Shown here piece after piece: positions 1 through 8,791 of a stretch of DNA of 64,000 nucleotides (positions are counted from its first letter, which is position 1; each line of letters begins with the position of its first letter). The notes beneath the pieces were generated by a model. That model searched no databases. It saw nothing but the letters and a program-made list of their open reading frames with translations, and was not told where the DNA came from. The stretch covers positions 3,864,001 through 3,928,000 of the forward strand of contig NZ_CP028083.1 of NCBI RefSeq assembly GCF_005491425.1. Direction: 5' to 3'. Made by a program: the position numbers and the translations under genes. Origin of the DNA: Lysinibacillus sp. SGAir0095. GTDB lineage: Bacteria > Bacillota > Bacilli > Bacillales_A > Planococcaceae.

Positions 1-445
1 GGGAAATTGGCTTTTGCAATTGACTAATACCACCTTTATTTAGCACTTGTGCAACAAATTCCGAACAAAAGAAAGCATGTTCTCTTTGATACGGTTTATT
101 TATTATAAAGGTGATTAATCCCAAAAGATTATAACGATAGAGATGCTTTTCCATCTCAATTTTATGAATAAATGCTTTCATTTTATCAATTTGCTGTTCT
201 GTAGCATCAAAACTATAAATGGCACACCTCGCATTTTTAAATAAGCCCTGTCTCACATCCTCATTTACAAATCCACCTATAAAAGGATTTCGAGGTCTTT
301 TACGTCCGAAACTATAGACTTCGTTAAAATGTTGGTCAAATACAATCGATGCATGGTTATAAGGCTTTCTTGTATATAGCTTGATCATCCTTGTAAACAT
401 TGTACCTGTATCAGTCAGTAATAAATATACCTTCTCCCTTTCCAT
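1..445 (-). CDS. Permuted papain-like cysteine peptidase family protein, partial
   Basis: The gene runs off the left edge, so its C-terminus is missing; 148 residues are visible. The ATG at 445 follows AAGGGG at a good distance. The order is a conserved Asn-His-Ala-Ser segment near residue 36, then Phe-Phe-Cys-Ser-Glu-Phe near residue 130. A His before a Cys in this spacing is typical of the permuted NlpC/P60-papain fold seen in YiiX/YebB-like proteins. No signal peptide is visible. These enzymes are thought to cleave amide or ester bonds in the envelope or in lipids, but the substrate here is unknown. It appears to be a single gene with its own promoter. Confidence 0.7.
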   Translation of the reverse strand, partial: MEREKVYLLLTDTGTMFTRMIKLYTRKPYNHASIVFDQHFNEVYSFGRKRPRNPFIGGFVNEDVRQGLFKNARCAIYSFDATEQQIDKMKAFIHKIEMEKHLYRYNLLGLITFIINKPYQREHAFFCSEFVAQVLNKGGISQLQKPIS

Positions 446-477
446 CCTATTACCCCTTCGTTTAAATCTTACTTCTT

Positions 478-506
478 ATAATAGAATATTGACTTTCACC
501 TGTTAA
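478..506 (-). promoter_or_regulatory. Sigma-A type promoter for the partial papain-like gene
   Basis: On the minus strand TTAACA (501-506) and TATTAT (478-483) are separated by 17 bp. Each differs from consensus at one position. The predicted start lies about 25 bp ahead of the coding ATG. The rest of the 446-754 gap shows only the terminator of the next gene. Confidence 0.5.
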
Positions 507-694
507 CCGACTGAGGAAATATTTACGTATCCGACCTAAGACGTAGTTTCGCTATTTTTTATCGATTCAGGAGATTAAGTGCTTGATAAAATAACATGTA
601 TAAGTATGAAGAAATAGCATAATTGTTTTTATGTAAAGTAGAGTAAAAATAGAACTTAGTCTCCAGAAAATCTCTTTAGCTGATAATACCTAAC

Positions 695-730
695 TCAAAA
701 AATAAAACCCGGAAGAAAAATCTCCGGGCT
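695..730 (-). terminator. Rho-independent terminator after the BCCT gene
   Basis: CCCGGA (708-713) pairs with TCCGGG (723-728). Read on the minus strand the hairpin is followed by a T-rich tail (697-707). Confidence 0.75.
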
Positions 731-754
731 TAGAAAGCACTAACTATCCTTAAA

Positions 755-2317
755 CTAACGTAATTTCTTCTGTTCGTTCTCACGCTCAATATGTTCTCGC
801 ATTTTCTTTAATCGTTTAATCTCATGCTTTTTAATTGGAATCATTTCTTTGCTAAGCATTTTCCATAATGTAATCCCTAGTAATAATACTATAAAGATAA
901 ATGGCAGTGCAGCAATCAAGGATGCTGTTTGTAAGGCATCTAATCCACCTGCATATAATAATACACCTGATATTGCCGCCATTAAGATTCCCCATGTTAA
1001 TTTCGTAACAACTGCCGGGTTAATAGCACCATTGGATGTCATGCTAGCCATAATGAATGTTGCGGAATCAGCCGATGTAATTAAGAAAGTAAAAATAAGA
1101 ATAATCCCTATAACGGAGGCAATCATAGATAGCGGTAAATTATTTAAAGTTTGAAAAAGTGCCACTGTTACATCTTCATTTACTAATGTAGCTATATTGG
1201 TATTCTGATGTAAATCATACCAAAGTGCTGTACCTCCAAAAGTTGCAATCCAAAAACAGGATATTACTGGTGGTACGATTAATACACCAAAAATGAATTC
1301 GCGTATCGTTCTACCTCTTGACACCCTTGCAATAAATGCACCAACGAACGGTGACCAAGAAATGGCCCATGCCCAATAAAAGACAGTCCAATCCTTCACC
1401 CATGTGTCTTCTTTATAGGGCTGTAAACGCAAACTATATTCAACAAAATGAGAAATATAATCTCCCACAGCTAAAGTAAAAGTTTCCAAAATAAATACTG
1501 TTGGACCCATGATAAATACAAAGGCGAGTAAAAGAATCGCTAACCCCATATTGACGTTACTTAATATCTTGATTCCCTTTTGTAAACCGGTCGTAGATGA
1601 TAGCATATAACCAATGAACATAATGGCAATAATAGAAAGCTGTATTAAAAAATTAATAGGCAAACCAAAAACTGCATTCAACCCGCCGTTTGTCTGTAGA
1701 ACCCCAAGCCCAATAGAGGTTGCAACCCCCATGACAGTTGCAATAACTGCAAAAATGTCAATAAGATTTTTGATTCCTTTGTTAGTTCCTGTAATGGGCT
1801 CTAATGACGTCGAGATAAGTAAATCCTTCTTTTTATTAAATTGCATATAGCACATAACCAGACCCATCAGTGCATAAACAGACCATTGACTGATCCCCCA
1901 ATGGAAGAAGGAGTAACCCATGGCAAGTCTAGCAGCCTCTGTTGTTAAAGGTTCTACATCATCGGTTGGGGTAGTGAAAAAATGACTCATTGGCTCAGCT
2001 ACACCCCAGAACACTAATCCTACTCCAAGACCAGCTGAAAACAGCATCGAAATCCAAGTAATATATGAGAAATCGGGTTTAGCTTCATTTCCACCAAGTC
2101 GAATCGAACCAAACTTACTTATAGCCAAGAATATTAAGAAGAGAATAATGACAAAAACTGAAAGTAAATAAAACCATGAGAAATTACGCGTTGTCATATC
2201 AAATATATTACTAGCTACTTCACCAAACCGTACCGGAAACAATGCACCTAAAACGACTAAAAATAGTATGATCAATGCCGCGATTGTAAAAACCGGATTT
2301 TTTATAACTTCTTTCAC
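755..2317 (-). CDS. BCCT family glycine betaine/choline-type transporter
   Basis: Predicted secondary transporter for quaternary-ammonium osmolytes such as glycine betaine. About 12 hydrophobic segments fill the protein. The family signature is present around residues 318-340 as WAWAISWSPFVGAFIARVSR, along with the Gly-rich GLGVGLVFWGVAEP segment in TM3. I start at the GTG at 2317 because AGGAG sits 7 bases ahead of it; upstream ATG codons in frame have no ribosome site. This gives 520 residues, close to OpuD and BetL. It is a single gene with a terminator on each side. With the opuC-type operon 5 kb away it makes this end of the window rich in osmoprotection. The exact substrate cannot be told from sequence. 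Confidence 0.9.
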   Translation of the reverse strand: MKEVIKNPVFTIAALIILFLVVLGALFPVRFGEVASNIFDMTTRNFSWFYLLSVFVIILFLIFLAISKFGSIRLGGNEAKPDFSYITWISMLFSAGLGVGLVFWGVAEPMSHFFTTPTDDVEPLTTEAARLAMGYSFFHWGISQWSVYALMGLVMCYMQFNKKKDLLISTSLEPITGTNKGIKNLIDIFAVIATVMGVATSIGLGVLQTNGGLNAVFGLPINFLIQLSIIAIMFIGYMLSSTTGLQKGIKILSNVNMGLAILLLAFVFIMGPTVFILETFTLAVGDYISHFVEYSLRLQPYKEDTWVKDWTVFYWAWAISWSPFVGAFIARVSRGRTIREFIFGVLIVPPVISCFWIATFGGTALWYDLHQNTNIATLVNEDVTVALFQTLNNLPLSMIASVIGIILIFTFLITSADSATFIMASMTSNGAINPAVVTKLTWGILMAAISGVLLYAGGLDALQTASLIAALPFIFIVLLLGITLWKMLSKEMIPIKKHEIKRLKKMREHIERENEQKKLR

Positions 2318-2411
2318 AAAAACACTCCTCATTAACGTGTAACTTGACTTATATTCCCCTATTCTTTCCGAAGTAAACATCAAAAAAATGCGGAGCTCTA
2401 CTCAATTTGGT

Positions 2412-2450
2412 TAAAAATAAAAACCCGGAAAAAAATCCGGGTTTCTTTTT
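2412..2450. terminator. Terminator hairpin between small CDS and BCCT gene
   Basis: CCCGGA and TCCGGG flank a short A-run loop, with A/T-rich tracts on both outer sides. It can serve the minus-strand YpzG-like gene and would isolate it from the BCCT gene. Confidence 0.6.
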
Positions 2451-2474
2451 TCACTGAAATCACTATATCATGAC

Positions 2475-2627
2475 CTAATAATGTCTAGCCTTAGCATCCG
2501 TCCTCAAAATTTGGTTATGGAGTGAAATCTCCGTTTTACCATTCACTTGAGATTTTTGAATCTTCGGCTTAGCCCAGTTGCGGTGATTCTTTGAAGAATG
2601 AGGATCTAATATACCCTTCTTATCCAT
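2475..2627 (-). CDS. Small YpzG-like protein
   Basis: A 50-residue, basic, hydrophilic protein. The ATG at 2627 follows AGGGGTG with 6-7 bases between. The sequence carries DPHSSKNHRNWAKPK near the N-terminus and SQVNGKTEIS in the middle, and ends KARHY. The SQVNG[EK]T core and the length match my recollection of the YpzG family of spore formers, whose function is unknown. It has no membrane segment or cysteine. The strong ribosome site, the terminator behind it and the family-like motif support a real gene despite its size. Confidence 0.65.
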   Translation of the reverse strand: MDKKGILDPHSSKNHRNWAKPKIQKSQVNGKTEISLHNQILRTDAKARHY

Positions 2628-2851
2628 CCGTCACACCCCTATAGTCGTATAGTAGATTTCTTAATGTGAAATCAATTTTAGTATGAAGCAGTCACAGTAA
2701 ATCATGCATTTTTTCTTTTTTATATTTACTGTTTAATCAGGGTTTTATTATAAAATAATTTAATTCTTGGCTCATTCCTATATAGAAAATCCTTTTTTCG
2801 GGAACACTTTTTTCCCCCTTCCATATTTTATAAAGGAAAGGGGCGATAAAT

Positions 2852-3154
2852 ATGGTTTCGATAGAACCACTCGAAATAAACGGACACATGTTTACTGCTG
2901 TTACTGTACGGTTACCAAAAACAACACTATTAACTGTTTCAAACGAAAACGGCTATATTATGTGTGGGGCATTAGATGTTGGATTGTTAAATAGTAAATT
3001 AGCCGATCGTAAAATCATAGCTGGTCGTGCTGTAGGTGTGAAAACAATTGAAGAATTATTAAAAGCTCCACTAGAGTCCGTTACTCACGAGGCAGAAAAA
3101 TTAGGAGTTGTAAAAGGAACAATTGGTGAAGACGCTTTAATGATGATGATTTAA
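2852..3154 (+). CDS. yunC: YunC family protein (DUF1805)
   Basis: A 100-residue protein very similar to Bacillus YunC over its full length. Shared blocks include FTAVTVRLPKT near residue 14, GYIMCGALDVGLLN near residue 34 and IAGRAVGVKTIEELL near residue 57. The family has a known fold but no established biochemical role. The GTG/ATG choice is simple: the ATG at 2852 follows GAAAGGGGCG. It is a single gene ended by a strong terminator at 3165-3200. Confidence 0.88.
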   Translation: MVSIEPLEINGHMFTAVTVRLPKTTLLTVSNENGYIMCGALDVGLLNSKLADRKIIAGRAVGVKTIEELLKAPLESVTHEAEKLGVVKGTIGEDALMMMI

Positions 3155-3164
3155 TAGGAAAAAG

Positions 3165-3200
3165 CCCGAGAAAATTACTTTTCTCGGGTCTCTTTCATTT
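3165..3200 (+). terminator. Terminator after yunC
   Basis: CCCGAGAAAA (3165-3174) and TTTTCTCGGG (3179-3188) form a 10-bp stem with a TTAC loop, followed by a T-rich tail. Confidence 0.85.
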
Positions 3201-3346
3201 TGTAAAGTCCCACCGATTTCTATAATCCATCCTATATAGAATGACATTTCGATTGGAAATAAAAATGCTCCAACAATAATGCTAAATCGCGCAATTAGGT
3301 CTCCTCATGTATAACCTAAATTAGCAAAAACAATACGATTTCATCA

Positions 3347-3442
3347 TCGGAAAATTTGGTATATCTAAAGGCGAACCCTTCTGGGTATAGCCACAGTCTA
3401 AGCGGTTAAAATAAACTAAACAAAAATTTGGCTAACCAGGAG
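3347..3442 (+). promoter_or_regulatory. Possible structured leader of the esterase gene
   Basis: The leader contains a hairpin, GGCGAACCC-TTCT-GGGTATAGCC, starting near 3370, then CAGTCTAAG. It later contains GGTTA and, next to the ribosome site, TAACC, which could pair. The order GGCRAAC, short hairpin, AGCC, TCTAA recalls the first half of the c-di-GMP-I (GEMM) riboswitch, but the usual GAAA tetraloop and ACGCAAAGCC core are not intact. I call it only a candidate structured 5' region. Confidence 0.25.
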
Positions 3443-3449
3443 TGAAACT

Positions 3450-4574
3450 ATGCTAAACATTTCTAAAGTAATAATTAGTTTCATGCTTTTTTTTAGTTTA
3501 GGCAGTACTAGTACCGTTCTAATTCGCGCTCAAGATCATGGCGTCTCCTCAGGTGAAACCAAACAGTCAAATGTAGATATAACAATCACTGGTGAAGCAG
3601 ATGAACAGCTTCTGGATCAACTTACTAATAATTTAAAGGCTGAGAGTGAAGAAGAAATCGATCCAGATGAATCCATTAGAGGATCAGCTCAATATATCGA
3701 TATGGATCAATTTAAAAAAAGGTATCTTAATATACCTTATACTGATACTCAAAATGACAGACAACAATTAGACATAGTTTACCCACCAATAGGCAATCCA
3801 CCCTATAAAGTAATTGTGGCACTTCACGGGGGTGGATGGTCAAACGGCGACCGCAAATCTGCATCCATAAAAACAATCCAAATGGCAGCACAACAAGGCT
3901 ATGTCGTCATAAATGCAGGGTACCGATTAACTGACGAAGCAAAATGGCCAGCTCAGCTCCATGATGTAAAGGCAGCCATCCGCTTTATACGCGCGAATGC
4001 GAAAGAGTATCGATTAGACACGCGCAATATCGTTGTATGGGGAAATTCCGCTGGGGGACATTTGGCTAGTATGCTGGGTGCAACAAATGGAATGGTTGAG
4101 ATGGAAGACCTTTCGATGGGGAACTCTAAAGCTTCCTCCGAAGTGCAAGGGGTAGTCTCCTGGTATGGGATTTCAGACATTTCAACACTACCAGACACTA
4201 GTATAAATATTGCAAATAAGCTTTTAGGTTTCAATGTTCGAGAAAAAGCAGAGGAGGCTGGTGTTGCTAGTCCAAACCAGTATGTAACGAAAGAGTACCC
4301 TCCGATTTTCATGATTCATGGCACAAACGATCGAATCGTTCCCTTTAAGCAAGCTGTAGAATTTGCAAAGAAAATTAATCAAGTAACAGGAAAAAAACAA
4401 GCATCAATAAAGCTTCATATTAATGCGACACATGGTGATAATGCGATTAAAAATGTAACAAATGTGGATGAAACATTAAACTTTATAGATAAAATCATGT
4501 ACACAGAACGAAAAAACCCCTATCGAACTAAGAAATATAACGAAATAAAGACAACCTCCGAGAAATCATCTTAA
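3450..4574 (+). CDS. Secreted alpha/beta hydrolase (esterase/lipase, BD-FAE type)
   Basis: A 374-residue hydrolase. Residues 1-27 look like a signal peptide, followed by about 60 acidic, poorly conserved residues. The catalytic domain has the oxyanion motif HGGGW (126-130), the nucleophile elbow GNSAGG with Ser200, Asp294 in HGTNDRIVP and His328 in ATHGD. This is the layout of secreted carboxylesterases related to bacterial feruloyl/acetyl-xylan-type esterases; the natural ester is unknown. The start follows AGGAGTG. It stands alone and faces a convergent flavin-fold gene. A structured leader upstream may regulate it. Confidence 0.85.
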   Translation: MLNISKVIISFMLFFSLGSTSTVLIRAQDHGVSSGETKQSNVDITITGEADEQLLDQLTNNLKAESEEEIDPDESIRGSAQYIDMDQFKKRYLNIPYTDTQNDRQQLDIVYPPIGNPPYKVIVALHGGGWSNGDRKSASIKTIQMAAQQGYVVINAGYRLTDEAKWPAQLHDVKAAIRFIRANAKEYRLDTRNIVVWGNSAGGHLASMLGATNGMVEMEDLSMGNSKASSEVQGVVSWYGISDISTLPDTSINIANKLLGFNVREKAEEAGVASPNQYVTKEYPPIFMIHGTNDRIVPFKQAVEFAKKINQVTGKKQASIKLHINATHGDNAIKNVTNVDETLNFIDKIMYTERKNPYRTKKYNEIKTTSEKSS

Positions 4575-4579
4575 ACCTT

Positions 4580-4610
4580 AAGGAGACGTCTTATCAAAAA
4601 ACGTCTCCTT
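4580..4610. terminator. Hairpin between convergent genes
   Basis: AAGGAGACGT (4580-4589) pairs with ACGTCTCCTT (4601-4610). The tail is not T-rich on the plus strand, so termination strength is uncertain. Confidence 0.45.
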
Positions 4611-4623
4611 TCGATTCAATAAG

Positions 4624-5124
4624 CTAATGACCTATTGCATCACTAAACTTCCCTGTGATTTTTTCAATTTCTACTTCAAATAATTCCGTTTTCGGTAAAG
4701 CAGGATATCCGTCCTTTTCGAATGTCCAGTTAGGATCTCCATACTTTTTCCACAGTCTGTCATAAAACCATTCTTTTTTTGCGTCCTGATTAATATGCTT
4801 AATTGTTCCAAACAAGACAACACTCATGTAACCTAAAGCCGATTGGCAAGCATACTTTCTTCCCGGAACAATATCCCCCATCTCACATACCTCAATGCTT
4901 ACTTTCTGATTCACCTTTACATTTTCCCAAAAATGACTTTCTCTTAAATTTCCTATATGCAAGTAAAGTTTGGTTCCCCCTTCGTAAACATAAACAAAAG
5001 GGATCACATACGGATAACCATCTTCACCTATTGTTGCCACATGCGCTACTTGTGCCTGCTTTAAAAATTCGTAAGCCTCCTCAACTGTTACCTCTCTCTT
5101 TTTATTATGAATTGTTCCCCTCAT
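4624..5124 (-). CDS. Pyridoxamine 5'-phosphate oxidase-like flavin-binding protein (NimA type)
   Basis: A 166-residue split-beta-barrel protein. It starts MRGTIHNKKREVT, followed by the YPYVIPFVYVYEG strand (about residues 38-50) and LYLHIGN, typical of the pyridoxamine-phosphate-oxidase-related family that includes NimA. A role in flavin- or haem-linked reduction is possible; the family is broad and the substrate cannot be inferred. AAGGGGG lies ahead of the ATG. It is a single gene, convergent with the esterase. Confidence 0.8.
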   Translation of the reverse strand: MRGTIHNKKREVTVEEAYEFLKQAQVAHVATIGEDGYPYVIPFVYVYEGGTKLYLHIGNLRESHFWENVKVNQKVSIEVCEMGDIVPGRKYACQSALGYMSVVLFGTIKHINQDAKKEWFYDRLWKKYGDPNWTFEKDGYPALPKTELFEVEIEKITGKFSDAIGH

Positions 5125-5307
5125 TCTCTATTTCCCCCTTCGCAAAAACTGTACATTTCGCTCTTTAAATATATATTCTAAATACTTCTTTAAACTCCTC
5201 TTTTTTTGCTTCTATTCTAAAAACACATTACCCAACATTTATAATTAAACGATAATGTGTTAAAATCAAATCGATAAAGCGAAACCACATTAGGGGGAGA
5301 ATATTCA

Positions 5308-5535
5308 ATGGGTAATTCTGTTTTAAAACCAAATGCTAAAATTAGTCCAGAACGCGAAAGTGAAGCATTGGCTATTCGTAATAACTTAATTATTGAATTA
5401 TTAGTTAGTGTATTAGACGAAAAATTAGTTATCGAACGCCATATTTTACGCGAGCGTTTAGCAAACCTTATTGAACTTGCTAAATATGACGAAGAGCTAA
5501 CAGAAACTCTTCACGGTGTAATTAATAAATTATAA
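5308..5535 (+). CDS. Small helical protein, unknown function
   Basis: A 75-residue soluble protein that I do not recognise. It looks almost entirely helical, with many Leu, Ile and charged residues from residue 15 on, and no Cys or membrane segment. The ATG follows AGGGGGAG and the gene is closed by a strong terminator, so it is a real monocistronic gene. The charged helical make-up would suit a small dimeric adaptor, but that is only inference. Confidence 0.75.
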   Translation: MGNSVLKPNAKISPERESEALAIRNNLIIELLVSVLDEKLVIERHILRERLANLIELAKYDEELTETLHGVINKL

Positions 5536-5546
5536 TTCACATATAT

Positions 5547-5582
5547 AAAAGAGTCGCTTCCTTATAAGGAGCGACTCTTTTA
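5547..5582 (+). terminator. Terminator after the 75-residue protein gene
   Basis: GAGTCGCTTC (5551-5560) pairs with the segment ending GCGACTC (5568-5577), followed by TTTT. Confidence 0.85.
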
Positions 5583-5680
5583 TAGTTTACGGATATTTTA
5601 ATAGAAGATTTCTATAATTTAACAAATATTCAATACAGGACAAGCATAAACTTTGTTATCAAAGCGAAAGGATGGTGTAT

Positions 5681-5944
5681 GTGACATCAGCGTTACTTTA
5701 TATGGTGTTGATACGACTACTATCTGGAAGTCTAGAAGTCACAGTAGCTGGCCTAATGTATAAAACTCATGATTTAGAAAAAGCTTTAGCACTAAACTCC
5801 ATGCTAGCTTTAGTTGGTCCCTGTGTACTGATAATTACAACAGGACTCGGCGTTGCTGGATTGGGTGATAAAATTTCTTTCCAAAAGATGATTTGCATAT
5901 TTAGTGGTGTTTTATTAATTTTGTTAAGCCTAAAGATGAAATGA
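5681..5944 (+). CDS. yqhV: YqhV family small membrane protein (DUF2619)
   Basis: An 87-residue protein with three hydrophobic segments. The layout matches Bacillus YqhV: an N-terminal RLLSGSLEVTVA stretch, then the segment ALALNSMLALVGPCVLIIT and a C-terminal membrane helix. Its function is unknown; in Bacillus yqhV is adjacent to the sporulation operon spoIIIA, but no spoIIIA genes are present here. I prefer the GTG at 5681, 8 bases after AAAGGA; the ATG at 5672 overlaps that site. It points toward corA on the other strand with little space between. Confidence 0.78.
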   Translation: MTSALLYMVLIRLLSGSLEVTVAGLMYKTHDLEKALALNSMLALVGPCVLIITTGLGVAGLGDKISFQKMICIFSGVLLILLSLKMK

Positions 5945-5963
5945 TTCATTTCCCTTAGCTTAG

Positions 5964-6926
5964 CTATTTAAACCAACCTTTCTTTTTGAACCAAAGTAAC
6001 ATAGCCGCACCGATTAACACCATTGAAAGTAACGAAAATACATACCCATATTTCCATGATAGCTCTGGCATATTCTCAAAATTCATCCCATAGATACCAG
6101 CAATAAAGGTTAGTGGTGCAAAGATGGATGTGATAATGGTTAGAAGTTTCATGACATTATTTGTTTGATGGGAGTTTAATGATAAGTAACTATCCCTGAT
6201 ATCTGCTGTGACTTCCCGATTTGTCATGACCATTTCAGAAAGCTTTAGAAGATGATCATAAATATCAGAAAAATATTCTCTTCTTTCTCCAATTCGATTC
6301 ACATTTAAGTGATGAGAATTCAACATGCGGTAGAGCAAATCACGCATCGGATTTACGGAATGCAAGAGATTTAATAGCATATTTCTCGTTTCAAACAGTT
6401 CATTCATGAGATGATTCATCGATTTCCTGTTTGTATTCTCAATCATCTTTTCTAACTCATCTTCAATTTTATAGATTAATGGAAAGTAATTATCAACGAT
6501 TTTATCTAATATTTCATAAAAGATATAATATGGATCCCAGCCGGATATAGACTCTTGAGCTAAAAATCGACTCCATACTTTAGAAACTTCTTCTGAAGGA
6601 ACTTTATGAAAGGTAACAATACAACTTTCACCAACAAAAAAATCCAGTTCATCTTTAATAATGTGTTCATTTTCTTCTCTAAGAATGTGCGTTACATAAA
6701 ATGTGTAGCTTTTATAATAATCTAATTTAGGACGCTGAAACTCATGCACACAATCTTCAATTGCTAGTGGATGGAAGTGAAATGTATCTGAGAGGTGTTT
6801 GATTTCTTCTTCACTTGGTTCACTAAAATCCACCCAAAACCATCTATAGTCCGATAAAACAGCATGATTGATTGAGATGTTTTTTTCTAAATGATTGTCA
6901 TTTGTTATTCCTATAAAATTTATCAT
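5964..6926 (-). CDS. corA: CorA family magnesium/divalent cation channel
   Basis: A 320-residue protein with a long soluble N-terminal domain, a helical stalk and two C-terminal membrane helices. The diagnostic YGMNFENMPEL loop (GMN motif, about residues 276-286) lies between them. CorA forms a pentameric inner-membrane channel for Mg2+ or Co2+. The ATG at 6926 is chosen because GAAGGG lies 9 bases upstream; an in-frame ATG six codons earlier has no ribosome site. It is a single gene. Confidence 0.92.
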   Translation of the reverse strand: MINFIGITNDNHLEKNISINHAVLSDYRWFWVDFSEPSEEEIKHLSDTFHFHPLAIEDCVHEFQRPKLDYYKSYTFYVTHILREENEHIIKDELDFFVGESCIVTFHKVPSEEVSKVWSRFLAQESISGWDPYYIFYEILDKIVDNYFPLIYKIEDELEKMIENTNRKSMNHLMNELFETRNMLLNLLHSVNPMRDLLYRMLNSHHLNVNRIGERREYFSDIYDHLLKLSEMVMTNREVTADIRDSYLSLNSHQTNNVMKLLTIITSIFAPLTFIAGIYGMNFENMPELSWKYGYVFSLLSMVLIGAAMLLWFKKKGWFK

Positions 6927-7134
6927 CGGTTTTAACCCTTCCATATTTAAAACATTAGATAGTATAAGGATATTCCCATTTACTCGAGTAAATAAACCTT
7001 ACGAATTGGGCATGTTTCTTTTAATACGATTTAGAAGCAAACTTCAGTAAGTAATAGTATGAGCTAAAGAACAATCGTTAATCTTCTTTGGATTAGAAAA
7101 CTTTTCATAGGCATGGAATAAGATTTATCATCCT

Positions 7135-7182
7135 TTTTAAAAAAATGCCTAATCTCCTGAATACATTGGAGACTAGGCATTT
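7135..7182 (-). terminator. Terminator after the opuC-type operon
   Basis: ATGCCTAATCTCC and GGAGACTAGGCAT (about 7145-7180) form a long stem. On the minus strand a run of T follows. The remaining gap to corA (6927-7130) shows nothing else. Confidence 0.8.
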
Positions 7183-7187
7183 TAATA

Positions 7188-7877
7188 TTATATTGTTGCG
7201 ATTAATTTCTTCTGCTGACGTTTTACCGGATCTAATCGTCGCTCAATAATCCCCAGTAAAATGTCTGATATGATGGCCATTAAGGCTGTTGGTAGGGCAC
7301 CTGCTAATATTATTGCTGTTCCATCCGTTGCGTTAGTACCACGAATAATAATATCTCCTAAACCACCTGCACCAATAAATGCACCAATGGCAGTAATTCC
7401 AATTGCTACTACAAGGGCAATTCGAATCCCGGTAATAATCACTGAGAGCGATAAAGGCAGCTCAACCATATATAACACTTGCACCTTTGTCATTCCCATA
7501 CCTCTACCCGCATCTGTGACACTTTTGTTGATCGTCGTAATACCCACATACGTGTTTTTGATAATAGGCAGCAATGAGTAAAAGAATACCGTTACAATAA
7601 CTGTTGTTTTCCCTAATCCCAATACAAGCATTAAAATGGCCATTAGGGCTAGGGCTGGAATCGTTTGTATAATATTCGCTAAGGTGATGACTACACTAGA
7701 GAGTTTTCCGTATTTGGAAATGAGAATACCCAGTGGAATACCAATGATTGCAGCTAGCAATACACCATAAATCGAAATTAAAAAGTGATCTAAAAACTGA
7801 CTAAATACGTAAAAGCCATTTTCCTGCATATAAAAGAAAAATTGCTCCGTTGTAGACATTTGTGTCATATCTTTCAT
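7188..7877 (-). CDS. opuCD: Osmoprotectant ABC transporter permease (OpuCD-like)
   Basis: The fourth gene of the operon, 229 residues. It has about five or six membrane segments and the permease EAA-type loop around DAGRGMGMTKVQVLYMVELP. The GAFIGAGGLGDIIIRGTN stretch is typical of OpuC/OpuB and ProW-related permeases. With OpuCB it should form the membrane channel of the importer. Its start overlaps the stop of opuCC by 1 base. Confidence 0.88.
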   Translation of the reverse strand: MKDMTQMSTTEQFFFYMQENGFYVFSQFLDHFLISIYGVLLAAIIGIPLGILISKYGKLSSVVITLANIIQTIPALALMAILMLVLGLGKTTVIVTVFFYSLLPIIKNTYVGITTINKSVTDAGRGMGMTKVQVLYMVELPLSLSVIITGIRIALVVAIGITAIGAFIGAGGLGDIIIRGTNATDGTAIILAGALPTALMAIISDILLGIIERRLDPVKRQQKKLIATI

Positions 7878-8791
7878 TACTCATCACCTCCTGAAAAGTA
7901 ATCATGTTCTTTCAAGAAGTTTTCTGCTACAACAGCAGGTTCGATTAAATTATTGTCAGCCAAGAAGTTTAACTCCTGCATCGTTTCGGTAGGAATTTTC
8001 CCAACAAGTCGTTCTACTGCATTTTTGACTTCCGGTTTTTGCTCCAGTAACTCAGTATCAGCAAATGGACTCGCATCATATGGAGGGAAGAAATTTAAAT
8101 CATCCTCTAAAACAACTAAATCATAGGATGCAATACGGCCGTCTGTTGTATAGCCCAAAACTACATCCAGTTCTCCGGACTCAACTGCATCATAGACTAA
8201 ACCGATTTGCATAGGATAGGTACGAGAAAAATCAAATCCATATGTTTCAACAAATGCTTTATAGCCATCCCCTTCTCGGTTCATCCAAGATGTATCCACA
8301 CCCGCTTCAAGCTCACCTGCTACAGAGGCTAAATCACTTAATGATTGTAAATTATATTTTTCGGCAGTTTCTTTCTTTACCATAAAGGCGTAGGTATTTT
8401 CAAACCCATATGAATCAAAAAAGGTTTGATCAAATTTTTCCGCAAATTCCTTTTGTACAAAAGCTAATGCCTCATCTGCATCTTTTATCGGTTCTGCCTG
8501 TAATGCCCCGGTTAAATCTGTACCTGTATATCGAACAGCTGACATATTGGCATCACCATTTACCATCGCTTGATGGACGACTGTACTGGAACCAAGATTA
8601 TTAATGACTTCGGCCTCTTCCTCTGTATAATGCTCAATCATGTATTTCATCATATAAGCTAATATTTGCCCCTCTGTCGTTACAACTGAGGCGATTTTAA
8701 TCGAGTCATTCTTCTTATTTCCAGATAGCGAACATCCACTAATGACTAGAGTTAAAATAATGACACTCATTAGAAGGAGTCTTTTTCTCAT
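7877..8791 (-). CDS. opuCC: Osmoprotectant-binding lipoprotein (OpuCC-like)
   Basis: A 304-residue extracellular binding protein. The signal peptide ends in the lipobox VISGC with lipid-anchored Cys20. The rest matches the periplasmic-binding fold of glycine betaine/carnitine/choline receptors (OpuAC superfamily), with the conserved GYTTDGRIASYDLVVLEDD region near residue 215 that builds the ligand pocket. It captures compatible solutes for the OpuCA-CB-CD importer. The ligand range (OpuC broad or OpuB choline only) is not settled. It overlaps opuCB by 4 bases, so translation is probably coupled. Confidence 0.88.
   Translation of the reverse strand: MRKRLLLMSVIILTLVISGCSLSGNKKNDSIKIASVVTTEGQILAYMMKYMIEHYTEEEAEVINNLGSSTVVHQAMVNGDANMSAVRYTGTDLTGALQAEPIKDADEALAFVQKEFAEKFDQTFFDSYGFENTYAFMVKKETAEKYNLQSLSDLASVAGELEAGVDTSWMNREGDGYKAFVETYGFDFSRTYPMQIGLVYDAVESGELDVVLGYTTDGRIASYDLVVLEDDLNFFPPYDASPFADTELLEQKPEVKNAVERLVGKIPTETMQELNFLADNNLIEPAVVAENFLKEHDYFSGGDE

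Noticed and set aside
849..1154. Forward open frame opposite the BCCT gene
   Set aside because: It is an antisense shadow of a conserved membrane protein gene without its own ribosome site; the same holds for the other antisense frames in the window.
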